DNA of 42,773 nt, taken from positions 1 through 42,773 of the forward strand of contig NZ_LRAC01000156.1 in NCBI RefSeq assembly GCF_001517085.1. The letters are read 5' to 3'. Positions within the stretch are counted from its first letter, which is position 1. Each line of letters opens with the position of its first letter. The notes beneath the pieces were generated by a model. It did no database searches and was not told where the DNA came from. It saw only the letters and a program-made list of their open reading frames with translations. Shown here one piece after another: positions 35,214-42,773 of this stretch. Made by a program: the position numbers and the translations under genes. The DNA is from Paenibacillus sp. DMB5. Its GTDB lineage: Bacteria; Bacillota; Bacilli; Paenibacillales; Paenibacillaceae.

Positions 35214-37208
35214 TTGGGCAAAAGATTCCATGTAAACATCCGTATGAAGCTTACTCTTACATACCTGCTAGTCCTTCTGGCCCCCAGCCTGATTATCGGC
35301 TGGCAGACCTACGATTCAGCCAGCGGCAAAGTGGAAGAACAGCTGGTGCATAACGCTGCCGAGAGTGTTGGTGCGGTTAATGAAATTATCAATGCCAACA
35401 TCGGATCCAAAATAAATGATATCAAGTACTTTGCGGCCCAGCTGTCTGCTGAGGAGATTAATGCAGAAGCTGCAGGGACACCGGCCGGTATCACGGCCCG
35501 GCTGAAGGAATATGCGGCGCTGCATCCGGATGTGCTGGATGTTTACGTGGGAACCAGCCGGGCAGGGGCGCTGCATGCCTCAGAAGTTGAGCGGCCGGAA
35601 GACTATGATCCCCGTAAAGAGAATTCCTATGTAAATGCCCTGAAGAATGGCAGCGGTATCGTCATTTCTCCCGCTTTTCAGACCGTGAATAATGAAACGG
35701 CTATTGCCATTTCGGCTGTGCTGGAGGGCGGGAACGGGGTAGTGGCTCTTGATCTGGACCTGTCGGCACTGGCAGAGCTTACAAGCATCAAAGTGGGCAA
35801 GCAGGGCTATATCTTCATTGTGGACAGCAGCAAGAAGTTTCTGGTGCATCCGACGGAACAGATCGGGCAGGAATCCTCCGAGCTGTTCATCAAAAAGATG
35901 TTCGAAGCAGAAAACGGTTCTTTTGATTACGTCTACAAAGATTTGGACAAAAAAATGACGTTTATGCAAAATGAGCTGACCGGCTGGAGAATCGGAGGCA
36001 CGATTGATAAAAGTGAGGTTTCCGGTGCGACAGAGGAGATACGGCAGACGGCTTTTCTGGTCATTGGTATCTCAGTTGCACTGGCACTGATCCTGATCTA
36101 CATTAATGTACAGTCTATTCTGCGCCCGCTGGCCCGTCTCCGTAAAGCTACAGCAGTAATTGCAGAGGGGGATCTCTCAGAGGATATCGGGGCGTTCCGC
36201 CGGGATGAGATTGGCATGCTAGCGGATCACTTCAAGGCGATGGTTGCAAGCCTGCGGGAGATGATTATCAGCGTGCAGGAGATGACTGATGAGGTGTCCT
36301 CCTCGGCCGAGGAGCTGGCTGCCGGAGCTGACCAGACCACCAGGGCCATTGAGCATGTTACGGTAGCCATCCAGGAGGTTGCCGCCGGCACAGAGCGCCA
36401 GGTGGACAGCGTAGACAAAGGGACGGAAAGCGCAGCGGCTACTGCAAGTGAAGTCCAGAGTATTTCCGGCTTCATGGAACAGGTATCGGGGATGATGGAC
36501 AAGACCTCACAGTCCGCTGCGGAAGGGAATGAATCGGTAATCAGCGTTGTAGACAAAATCAATGGCATACATGAGACTGTGGAGGAGCTTGGGGCTGTAA
36601 TTGATAAGCTTAACACACGCACAGAGCAGATTCAGGGCATTGTAGGTGTCATTACAGGCATATCCCGCCAGACCAATCTGCTTGCCCTTAACGCTTCTAT
36701 AGAGGCGGCGCGGGCAGGCGAGCAGGGGCGCGGCTTCGCCGTCGTTGCCTCTGAGGTCCGCAAGCTGGCGGAAGAGTCGGAGAAATCAGCACGGATGATT
36801 TCGGAGCAGATATCCTCCATTAACGAGGAAATGAAGCAGGCTACGGCCACGATGGAAGATGCCAAGAACCGGGTATCGGACGGTATTATGGCAGTCGATA
36901 CCACCGGACGTTCCTTCTCGCGGATCCGCAGGGCAGTGAAAGGGGCCGCAGAGAAGATCGAAGCCATGGGCGGAGCTGTGCATACCCTGGCGGCGGAAGC
37001 AGTCAGTATGGAGCGGGCGATCGGCGAGATCGGCAGCATTTCAAGGGAGGCAGCCGAGAATACCGAGACCATCTCTGCCGCAGCCCAGGAGCAGCTTGCA
37101 GCCGTCCAGGAGATTTCGTCATCGACGGCTAATCTGAGCCATCTGGCCGAGGAGCTGCAGAAGCTGGTAAGCCGCTTCAACCTGCATTCCGCAAAGAAGG
37201 AACAATAA
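35214..37208 (+). CDS. Methyl-accepting chemotaxis protein with double-Cache sensor
   Basis: A 664-residue chemoreceptor. Span 1 (LTLTYLLVLLAPSLIIGW) is followed by an extracellular dCache sensor (about 35-275) with the AFQTVNNETAIAISAVL and GYIFIVDSSKKFLVHP motifs. Span 2 (AFLVIGISVALALILIYI) leads to HAMP (RPLARLRKATAVIAEGDLSEDI) and the signalling coil. The tip is SRQTNLLALNASIEAARAGEQGRGFAVVASEVRKLAEES. dCache domains commonly bind amino acids or other small molecules; the ligand here is unknown. The start is a TTG with a weak GAAAGAGAG 12 bases upstream; the internal Met at residue 11 has no better ribosome site. It is unrelated in its sensor to the chemoreceptor at 9601. Confidence 0.88.
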   Translation: MGKRFHVNIRMKLTLTYLLVLLAPSLIIGWQTYDSASGKVEEQLVHNAAESVGAVNEIINANIGSKINDIKYFAAQLSAEEINAEAAGTPAGITARLKEYAALHPDVLDVYVGTSRAGALHASEVERPEDYDPRKENSYVNALKNGSGIVISPAFQTVNNETAIAISAVLEGGNGVVALDLDLSALAELTSIKVGKQGYIFIVDSSKKFLVHPTEQIGQESSELFIKKMFEAENGSFDYVYKDLDKKMTFMQNELTGWRIGGTIDKSEVSGATEEIRQTAFLVIGISVALALILIYINVQSILRPLARLRKATAVIAEGDLSEDIGAFRRDEIGMLADHFKAMVASLREMIISVQEMTDEVSSSAEELAAGADQTTRAIEHVTVAIQEVAAGTERQVDSVDKGTESAAATASEVQSISGFMEQVSGMMDKTSQSAAEGNESVISVVDKINGIHETVEELGAVIDKLNTRTEQIQGIVGVITGISRQTNLLALNASIEAARAGEQGRGFAVVASEVRKLAEESEKSARMISEQISSINEEMKQATATMEDAKNRVSDGIMAVDTTGRSFSRIRRAVKGAAEKIEAMGGAVHTLAAEAVSMERAIGEIGSISREAAENTETISAAAQEQLAAVQEISSSTANLSHLAEELQKLVSRFNLHSAKKEQ

Positions 37209-37240
37209 AGAAATAGCTTTCATGGCGCTTTTCTTTTTAC
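37209..37240 (+). terminator. Weak hairpin after the second chemoreceptor
   Basis: AAAGAAATAGC can pair with GCGCTTTTCTTT (one bulge), followed by T-rich sequence. The stem is AT-rich and weak. Confidence 0.35.
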
Positions 37241-37299
37241 ACCCTTTGCAAGTATACTGGTAGACAACAATGCAGGGTTAACGAGGGGGAGCGAAGATT

Positions 37300-38112
37300 A
37301 TGGCAGAGCAATTAAAGGGGATTACCGTTGCCCTTGCGGGTCCGCGCAAATCGGAGGAAATGGCCAGGCTTGTCGGGAATATGGGCGGCATCCCGCTGTT
37401 CCGCCCGGCCCAGGGGACGGTTTTTCTGGATGACGGGGCGCTGCGTGAAGGACTGAATTCCTGGACACAGCAGCCGCCTGACTGGGCAGTTCTGACTACC
37501 GGCATGGGACTGGATGCGCTGTTCGGCATGGCTGAGGATATGGGACTCGGCGGCCGTTTTCTGGAGGTGCTCTCCGCTTCTTCCATTGCAGCCCGGGGAT
37601 ATAAGACCGTCAATGCCTTGAAGAAGCGCGGGCTTGTGCCCGTGGTGCGTGATGATGACGGAAGCACCAGCGGACTGATCCGCGGCCTGCAGGAATTCGA
37701 TCTTGCGGGCAAGGAGGTTGTGCTGCAGCTGCATGGAGAACCCGCTCCCCGGCTGACTGCCTGGCTGGAGGCAGCCGGGGCTTCGGTCCGGGAAGTACAG
37801 CCTTACCGCCATACTCCGCCTGAGCCGGGGGCGCTGGAGCTGCTGCTTACCGAGATCCTTGAGGCGAAGGTGAACGCGGTGGCTTTCACCAGTGCGCCGC
37901 AATTCCGCTTTTTGTCACAGTATGCACAGGAGCAGGGAAAGCTTGCGCAGATGCTGGAGGCTTTTGAGCGTGAGGTGCTGGCGGTGTCTGTAGGCAAGAT
38001 CACCTCCCAGGCGCTGAAGGAGGAAGGCGTCCAGAGAATCATTATGCCTGAGCATGAACGGATGGGCAGCATGTTCGTCGAGCTGGGGCGTTATGTGGCC
38101 GCAGGCCGTTAG
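37300..38112 (+). CDS. Uroporphyrinogen-III synthase family protein (HEM4 domain)
   Basis: A 270-residue protein with the two-lobed HEM4 fold. GITVALAGPRKSEEMARLVGNMGG opens lobe one. WAVLTTGMGLDALFGM and GKEVVLQLHGEPAPRLTAWLEAAGASVREVQPYRH mark the interdomain region, and AVAFTSAPQFRFL near residue 205 is the substrate-cleft motif. HemD closes the hydroxymethylbilane ring in heme synthesis. No hemAXCBL gene is beside it, so it may be a second copy or a paralogue with another role. GAGGGGGAG precedes the ATG, and a TATACT -10 lies about 42 bases upstream. It is a single-gene unit with its own terminator. Confidence 0.8.
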   Translation: MAEQLKGITVALAGPRKSEEMARLVGNMGGIPLFRPAQGTVFLDDGALREGLNSWTQQPPDWAVLTTGMGLDALFGMAEDMGLGGRFLEVLSASSIAARGYKTVNALKKRGLVPVVRDDDGSTSGLIRGLQEFDLAGKEVVLQLHGEPAPRLTAWLEAAGASVREVQPYRHTPPEPGALELLLTEILEAKVNAVAFTSAPQFRFLSQYAQEQGKLAQMLEAFEREVLAVSVGKITSQALKEEGVQRIIMPEHERMGSMFVELGRYVAAGR

Positions 38113-38130
38113 GCGAGTAAAGAGTGTTGT

Positions 38131-38160
38131 TCCCGCTCCTGCCGGAGCGGGATTTGTTTT
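38131..38160 (+). terminator. Terminator of the HemD-like gene
   Basis: A perfect 9-bp stem TCCCGCTCC/GGAGCGGGA, loop TGCC, then TTTGTTTT. Confidence 0.85.
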
Positions 38161-38308
38161 GGCGGATGCTGCCGCCGGCGGGTGTTTATTCATGCGGGGC
38201 TTTTATGAGATTACCTTGTGTCATCATGGACATCCTTGGCAGTTTTCCTTAGAATAGTAGCAACGTATACGACAAATGATGTGGACAGAATCATGAAGGA
38301 GGATCCCT

Positions 38309-38941
38309 ATGGACAAGAGAAAATGCCTGCTCCTGGGCGACTACACCCATCCCCGTTTCCACCCTCTGCAGGGTGTGGATCAGCAAATCGGTGAAATTCT
38401 GAACGACCTGCTGACCGTTCAGTGTTCGGAGAATAAAAAACTGATGCTCGGTGAGCACCTGGCAGGATATGATTTATGCATAGCTTATAACGAGCTGTGG
38501 AATGAGACGGTTTCCCCCCAGCAGACCGCAGGTCTGCTGAGTTATGTGAGCGGAGGGGGCGGGCTGATCGTGCTGCATACCGGCATTTCGCTGGCCAAAC
38601 GCTACGAGCTGGCCGGCCTGATCGGAGCCAGATTTACAACCCATCCCCCTTACACTCCACTGAACTTCAAAGTGCATGAGCATGATATTACAGAAGGCAT
38701 AGAAGATTTCAAGCTGGATGAGGAGCCTTACCGCTTCGAGTTCGACCCGTTCACCGAAAAGACCGTGCTGCTGGAATACGAGGCTGACGGAGAGACATAT
38801 CCGGCAGCCTGGTGCCACCGCTACGGGCAGGGACGGGTTGTATTCCTGATGCCCGGCCATCATGAGCCCACATTCCGCCATCCTGCGGTCCGCCAGCTGA
38901 TTCTGGGGGCGGCCACCTGGGCGGCGCGCATTCCAAGATAA
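38309..38941 (+). CDS. ThuA-like domain protein
   Basis: A 210-residue cytoplasmic protein with a class I glutamine amidotransferase-like fold of the ThuA (trehalose utilization) family. Visible family features are the strand KCLLLGDYTHPRFHP, YDLCIAYNELWN, GGGGLIVLHTGIS, the His-rich FTTHPPYTPLNFKVHEHDITEG, and the C-terminal RVVFLMPGHHEPTFRHPAVRQLI. ThuA-like proteins are linked to sugar metabolism in other bacteria, but the biochemical activity is poorly defined. A strong AAGGAGG lies upstream of the ATG. No sugar gene is adjacent; the HemD-like gene before it has its own terminator, so this is a separate unit. Confidence 0.8.
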   Translation: MDKRKCLLLGDYTHPRFHPLQGVDQQIGEILNDLLTVQCSENKKLMLGEHLAGYDLCIAYNELWNETVSPQQTAGLLSYVSGGGGLIVLHTGISLAKRYELAGLIGARFTTHPPYTPLNFKVHEHDITEGIEDFKLDEEPYRFEFDPFTEKTVLLEYEADGETYPAAWCHRYGQGRVVFLMPGHHEPTFRHPAVRQLILGAATWAARIPR

Positions 38942-38980
38942 CCATATTTGAGAGTAACCATGCCCCTTGCAGCCTAAATT

Positions 38981-39009
38981 TTGTGAAATAGGCCGTCAAG
39001 GGGTATACT
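38981..39009 (+). promoter_or_regulatory. Sigma-A promoter of the phasin-like/UbiB operon
   Basis: TTGTGA (38981-38986), 17-base spacer, TATACT (39004-39009), with the phasin-like ATG 36 bases downstream. Confidence 0.65.
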
Positions 39010-39044
39010 TTATCCATAACTGCATTCTTTGGGAGGAAATAGCG

Positions 39045-39431
39045 ATGAGTGATCTGTTCAAAAAAGCAATCTCATTAGGAGTAGGCCTCACCATTGTCAG
39101 CAAGGAAAAGGTTGAGAAGGTAGTAGATGAGCTGGTGAAACGCGGGGAACTGGCTCCCACTGAATCCAGAGCGCTGATTGACCGGCTTGTGGAGCGCGGC
39201 GAAGAAGAACGCGGTGCATTCAAGACAGCCGTGCAGGAGCAGGTTCAGCGGGTACTCAAGGATCTGAAGGTGCCTGTACAGAGCGATATCGCCGGGCTGG
39301 AGGCACGGATTGCTGTTTTGGAGCGCCGTGTAGCCGAGCTGGAAGGCGCTTCTGCTGATGCTGCACCGGCCCCAGTCTCTGATTCTCCCGGTTCCACTGA
39401 AGAACTTATTACGGATACGCGTACGGATTAA
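39045..39431 (+). CDS. Phasin-like coiled-coil protein
   Basis: A 128-residue, highly charged helical protein of the polyhydroxyalkanoate granule-associated (phasin-like) family. The order is a short hydrophobic N-terminus (SDLFKKAISLGVGLTIVSKEKVEKVVDELVKRGEL), then a basic amphipathic helix, then a coiled coil (about 90-110, IAGLEARIAVLERRVAELEG), then an acidic Ala/Pro/Ser tail. GGGAGG lies 8 bases before the ATG; the longer in-frame extension covers the promoter and is rejected. The stop TAA directly abuts the ATG of the UbiB-like gene, so they are almost certainly co-translated. No PHA synthase gene is present in the window, so a PHA role is unproven. Confidence 0.8.
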   Translation: MSDLFKKAISLGVGLTIVSKEKVEKVVDELVKRGELAPTESRALIDRLVERGEEERGAFKTAVQEQVQRVLKDLKVPVQSDIAGLEARIAVLERRVAELEGASADAAPAPVSDSPGSTEELITDTRTD

Positions 39432-41107
39432 ATGGCAGTACGAATCAGACATGCCGGGAGGTACCGGACCATTGCCATGGCGCTTATGCGTCATGGCTTC
39501 GGCTATATGGTGGAGGAACTGGGTCTCTACCACGTATTGTCCCTGCCGCGCCGGATTATGACGCATGAGGCCCACGCCGCCCTAACGCTCGGGGAACGCA
39601 TCCGGAGGGTGCTGGAAGATCTGGGGCCGACCTTTGTTAAGCTCGGGCAGCTTGCCAGTACCCGCTCCGATCTGCTGCCTGAATCCATTATTGCCGAGCT
39701 GGTCAAGCTGCAGGATAGCGTACCGCCGTTCCCGGCGGAGACTGCCCGCAGTATTCTGGAGCAGGAGCTGGACCAGCCGCTGCATGATATTTTTGAAGCC
39801 TTTGATAATACGCCGCTTGCGGCGGCCTCGATCGGCCAGGTACACCGGGCTGTGCTGCACGGGGGCCGGCATGTGGCGGTCAAAATACAGCGTCCCGGTG
39901 TCACACGCACGATGCACCGCGACCTTGAAATTCTTCAGGATTTAAGCATCCTGGCTGAGAAAAAACTGGACTGGGCCAAGCAATACGGGCTGGCCCGGAT
40001 GACCGAGGAGTTCTCGCGCTCCCTGCTGGCTGAGCTGGATTACGCGCAGGAGGGCCGCAATGCGGAGCGCATTGCGCCCAGCAGCCGGATCAGGCCAAGT
40101 CAAAAGTAGCGATCCCGGCAATCTACTGGGACTTTAGCTCGGCCAGAGTTCTGACGATGGAATACGTCAGCGGCATTACGCTGAACCGCCGGGAGGAACT
40201 GCTTGCGCGGGGGCAGAAGCTGAAGACCATTGCCCAGCAGCTGGTCGAAATGATGCTGGATCAGATTTTTATTCACGGCTTCTTTCATGCCGATCCGCAT
40301 CCCGGCAACGTGATGCTGCTGGACAACGGCAAGCTGGCGCTCATTGATTTCGGAATGGTCGGGCGGCTCAGTGAAGAAATGAAGGACAGCCTGTCTGCCC
40401 TGGTAATTGCGCTGATGCGCAGGAATACCGACTCCATGGTACGGGCCATTCTGCGTCTGGGAGTCATTCCCGAGAATGCCGACCGCGCCTCCCTTCGGGA
40501 TGACATGGACCGGCTGCGTGAGTCGTATTATGATATTCCGTTCAACCAGGTCAGCATCGGCAAGGCGCTGAACGATCTGTTCGGCATTGCCAGAAAGCAC
40601 AGGCTGGTTATTCCGCCTGACCTCGCGATGCTCGGCAAAACGATGCTGACGCTTGAGGGGGTTGTGGCCAATCTGGACCCGGCCTTCAGTATTGTGCAGA
40701 TGGCCGAGCCTTTCGGCAAACAGCTGGTGAAACAGCGCTTCAGCAGCACCCGGGTGCAGCGCAAGCTCCTTGGCGGCGTAGCCGATCTGGCCGAGAGCCT
40801 GATTGAGCTGCCTTCCCAGGCCCGCCAGCTGTCGGCGCTGATCAGCAGCGGCAAGCTGAAGGTTGAGGTCGGACTGCCGGAGCTTAAAAATCTGGAGCAC
40901 AAATTCAGCCGGGTCGGCAACCGGCTGTCGTTCAGCATTGTGCTGCTGGCCTTCAGCATCATTATGGCCGGCCTGATTATCGGCTCTTCCCTGCGCGGCG
41001 AGCCGTCGCTGCTGTGGGATTTTCCGACGGTTGAGATCGGCTCGGTCATCGCCCTGCTGATGGTCATCTGGCTGCTGCTGTCCATTTTCAAGTCGGGGCG
41101 CTTTTAG
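39432..41107 (+). pseudogene. UbiB/AarF/ABC1 atypical kinase-like protein, frameshifted
   Basis: A protein kinase-like ATPase. The ABC1 signatures are KLGQLASTRSDLLP (KxGQ), the Ala-rich loop AAASIGQVH, VAVKIQRPG, then HADPHPGN and LIDFGMVGRL. Two C-terminal membrane spans anchor it (about residues 510-535 and 535-555). The first frame ends early at 40107-40109 after AERIAPSSRIRPSQK. The adjacent frame continues from about 40080 with QQPDQAKSKVAIPAIYWDFSSARVLTMEYVSG. One missing C in the run at 40077-40079 explains it. Repaired length is about 558 residues, normal for the family. UbiB proteins support quinone or other isoprenoid lipid metabolism. It directly follows the phasin-like gene with no gap. 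Confidence 0.86.
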
Positions 41108-41244
41108 CTGCTGTAGGGCCGAATTATTATTTTCAGGCAATTTACACAAAGACGCCAAGATCAAGTACAATAAGAAGGATAACTTTCTGAAAATATAAGA
41201 ATGTATATGTTCTACACTATAAATTATCCTTATATTTCGCGCAG

Positions 41245-41285
41245 AAACGGATACCGTCCTGTTCAGGACGGGCAAAGCCGTTTTT
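41245..41285 (+). terminator. Compound hairpin with T run after ubiB
   Basis: An 8-bp perfect stem with a TT loop (41254-41271) nested inside a 6-bp stem AAACGG/CCGTTT, followed by T's at 41281-41285. It may end the phasin-like/UbiB transcript, or be an early attenuator of the helicase leader. Confidence 0.5.
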
Positions 41286-41444
41286 ACTTGGCTTACTGTT
41301 TCCGGGAGCTGCAAGCCGGACAGACTATTGTATAGAGTGTAATGGAACGCAAAAGGAATGCCGTCATGAATGTCCGGTGGATCGCTGCTGCCCCAGAAAC
41401 CGTACTTTGACCGCACTTCTGGTGGCATAGGGCGGCACAAGGGA

Positions 41445-41483
41445 CGGAAGGACCCGTGGAGGCGGGTTCTTCCGCTTTTATTT
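41445..41483 (+). terminator. Terminator-like hairpin upstream of the DEAD-box gene
   Basis: CGGAAGGACCCG (41445-41456) pairs with CGGGTTCTTCCG (41463-41474), 12 bp with one G-U and a 6-base loop, then CTTTTATTT. It lies about 97 bases before the helicase start, so transcripts entering from the leader would have to read through it. Confidence 0.7.
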
Positions 41484-41579
41484 GCCCCTAAAGGGAAGTT
41501 GAGTACATTAACTTTGGACATGGATGCCAATAGGTTTTGGGTAACAGGACAGATTAACAAATTTAGTGAGGTGGAGCAA

Positions 41580-42773
41580 TTGTCGGGATTTAAAGGGTTG
41601 GGAGTTTCAGAGGTGTTGAGTGATTTGCTGAAAGGACAAGGCATCGTCAAGCCGACGCCGGTACAGGAGGAAGCGATTCCGCCGCTGGTGCAGGGGCTGG
41701 ACGTTATTGCCAGAGCCAAGACGGGAACAGGGAAGACGCTGGCTTTTCTGCTGCCGATTATGGACAAGATCCGCGTAGAAGCAGCTTATCCGCAAGCGTT
41801 GATTCTGGCGCCGACGCGTGAGCTGGCGCTGCAGATTACGGAGGAGGCGCGCAAGCTAGCCCGTCATACAGGCGTGAAAATTCTGGCCGTCTACGGCGGA
41901 CAGGATGTGGAGAAGCAGCTGCGTAAGCTGGAAGGCGGCCGGCACCTGATTATCGGGACTCCGGGCAGACTGCTGGACCATCTGCGCCGTGAGACACTGG
42001 ACCTGGGCGGCGTGAAAATGCTTGTACTAGATGAAGCAGACCAGATGCTGCATATGGGCTTTCTGGAGGATGTGGAGACGATTATTACGTCCGTCCCTTA
42101 CCGCCGCCAGACGATGCTGTTCTCGGCAACGATGCCGGATGCGATCAAACGTCTGGCTGCAAATTATATGAAAGAGCCGCTGGACATCATCATCAAGAGC
42201 GGATCTTCAATTCCGCTGGAGAATATCCGCCAGCAGGTCGTAGAATGCTCCGACCGCAACAAGGAAGAGGCGCTGCAGGCGCTGATCGAGCGGGACCGCC
42301 CTTACCTGGCGATTATTTTCTGCCGGACCAAGCGCCGGGTCTCGAAGCTGAACGAAGCGCTGCAGGCTGCCGGCTATGACTGCGATGAGCTGCACGGCGA
42401 TCTGTCGCAGGCTAAGCGCGAAGCCGTCATGAAACGGTTCCGCGATGCGAAGCTGCAGCTGCTGGTCGCTACGGACGTTGCCGCCCGCGGCCTTGACGTT
42501 GAAGGGGTTACGCATGTCTTCAACTATGATCTGCCGCTGGATGCGGACAGCTATATCCACCGGATCGGCCGGACCGGCCGGGCCGGCGGCAAAGGCCTGG
42601 CGATAACCTTCGCCTCGCCGCGTGAATATAACCTGCTCGACCTGATCGAGCACGGTACTTCCCAGCGGCTGGACCGCCGCCGCTACGAGAAGGATGAATT
42701 CGGCGTCGGCGAATTCACCTCTGTGCAAGGCGGCCCTGCACGGGGCGGCCGCCGCAGCGGTGGCGCCGGAGCC
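41580..42773 (+). CDS. DEAD-box RNA helicase, 3' end outside the window
   Basis: The first 398 residues of a CshA/DbpA-type RNA helicase. The Q motif (GIVKPTPVQEEAIP), Walker A AKTGTGKT, PTRELA, GTPGR, DEAD in VLDEADQML, SAT, and the second-domain motifs IIFCRTKR, ATDVAARGLDV and HRIGRTGRAG are all intact. The last residues (GGPARGGRRSGG) begin a Gly/Arg-rich tail that continues past the edge. I choose TTG 41580 because GAGGTGGAG lies 4-8 bases upstream and the product then begins SGFKGLGVSEVL, as the family does. An in-frame ATG at 41520 lacks a ribosome site. Such helicases act in RNA decay, ribosome assembly and cold adaptation. A structured leader precedes it. Confidence 0.92.
   Translation, partial: MSGFKGLGVSEVLSDLLKGQGIVKPTPVQEEAIPPLVQGLDVIARAKTGTGKTLAFLLPIMDKIRVEAAYPQALILAPTRELALQITEEARKLARHTGVKILAVYGGQDVEKQLRKLEGGRHLIIGTPGRLLDHLRRETLDLGGVKMLVLDEADQMLHMGFLEDVETIITSVPYRRQTMLFSATMPDAIKRLAANYMKEPLDIIIKSGSSIPLENIRQQVVECSDRNKEEALQALIERDRPYLAIIFCRTKRRVSKLNEALQAAGYDCDELHGDLSQAKREAVMKRFRDAKLQLLVATDVAARGLDVEGVTHVFNYDLPLDADSYIHRIGRTGRAGGKGLAITFASPREYNLLDLIEHGTSQRLDRRRYEKDEFGVGEFTSVQGGPARGGRRSGGAGA

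Larger units (their letters stand above)
41175..41490 (+). ncRNA. Structured leader or small RNA ahead of the DEAD-box gene, unassigned
   Basis: This fills most of the 472-base gap between ubiB and the helicase gene. Paired segments visible by eye are AAGGATAA (41175-41182)/TTATCCTT (41224-41231); AAACGG/CCGTTT (41245-41250, 41278-41283) around CCGTCCTG-TT-CAGGACGG (41254-41271); TCCGG/CCGGA near 41308-41322; and CCAGAA/TTCTGG extended by TGC..GCA near 41382-41427. A strong terminator hairpin ends it at 41445-41483. I compared it by eye with common riboswitch cores (SAM-I, TPP, purine, c-di-GMP-I, c-di-AMP, T-box) and saw no convincing match. It could be an attenuating leader or a free small RNA. 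Confidence 0.45.

Noticed and set aside
37300..38112. A hemAXCDBL-type heme operon around the HemD-like gene
   Set aside because: Neighbours are a chemoreceptor and a ThuA-like gene, with a terminator directly after the HemD-like gene.
41340..41480. T-box-like stretch (GGTGGCATAGGGCGGCAC) before the DEAD-box gene
   Set aside because: It lacks the TGGNACC antiterminator core and a specifier stem, and the downstream gene is not an aminoacylation or amino-acid gene.
40100..41767. A 555-codon reverse frame opposite ubiB and the helicase leader
   Set aside because: It is a shadow of the forward ubiB reading frame, Gln/Arg/His-rich with no family motifs, and crosses a non-coding leader with terminators.

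Overview
The window looks like a chromosomal piece of a spore-forming Bacillota, most likely Paenibacillus or a close relative. The evidence is an SLH-anchored surface protein, a GerA-type germinant receptor operon, a Spo0E-like phosphatase, an LtaS-type lipoteichoic acid synthase, a Bacillus-style divergent cidR/cidAB locus, strong AGGAGG ribosome sites, and TTGACA/TATAAT promoters. No tRNA, rRNA, CRISPR array, transposase or phage gene is visible.

Layout. 1-3965: an Ala/Pro-rich fragment, then a large S-layer protein carrying two tandem thioredoxin-like domains. 4080-6513: ABC ATPase and permease pair. 6768-8780: MHYT-GGDEF-EAL c-di-GMP enzyme. 8781-9600: a long gene-free gap holding palindromic elements and a terminator. 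9601-13921: chemoreceptor, MarR regulator, LtaS-like enzyme. 14204-16516: nuclease-helicase fusion. 16591-16804: a second copy of the palindromic element, directly ahead of a Gfo/Idh dehydrogenase. 17936-20017: cidB, cidA and divergent LysR regulator. 20130-21966: Spo0E-like protein and an Xre-TPR regulator. 22100-26311: MarR regulator with its operators and a heterodimeric ABC exporter. 26511-30794: MMPL exporter, IsdG-like monooxygenase, FAD/Rieske oxidoreductase. 30943-34504: gerA-type operon. 34578-38941: PerR-like regulator, second chemoreceptor, HemD-like protein, ThuA-like protein. 39045-41107: phasin-like protein and UbiB kinase-like protein. 41175-42773: structured leader and a DEAD-box helicase that runs off the window.

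Three genes (cidB, the MMPL exporter, ubiB-like) are each broken by one missing base. Each break can be repaired by lengthening a short homopolymer by one. The MarR gene ahead of the ABC exporter lacks a usable start next to its ribosome site and would be repaired the same way. This pattern points to base-calling undercounts more than to true pseudogenes, although real mutation cannot be excluded from one sequence.

The most unusual non-coding material is a family of palindromic intergenic elements (9338-9601 and 16591-16804). They share conserved outer arms around an inner hairpin whose sequence differs between copies but still pairs. A different nested palindrome lies at 8972-9163, and an unassigned structured leader with its own terminator precedes the DEAD-box helicase gene. 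In the proteins, the points of interest are the SLH protein with a single cysteine, the PerR-like regulator with Glu where PerR has its oxidised Asp, and the ABC exporter with one degenerate ATP site.
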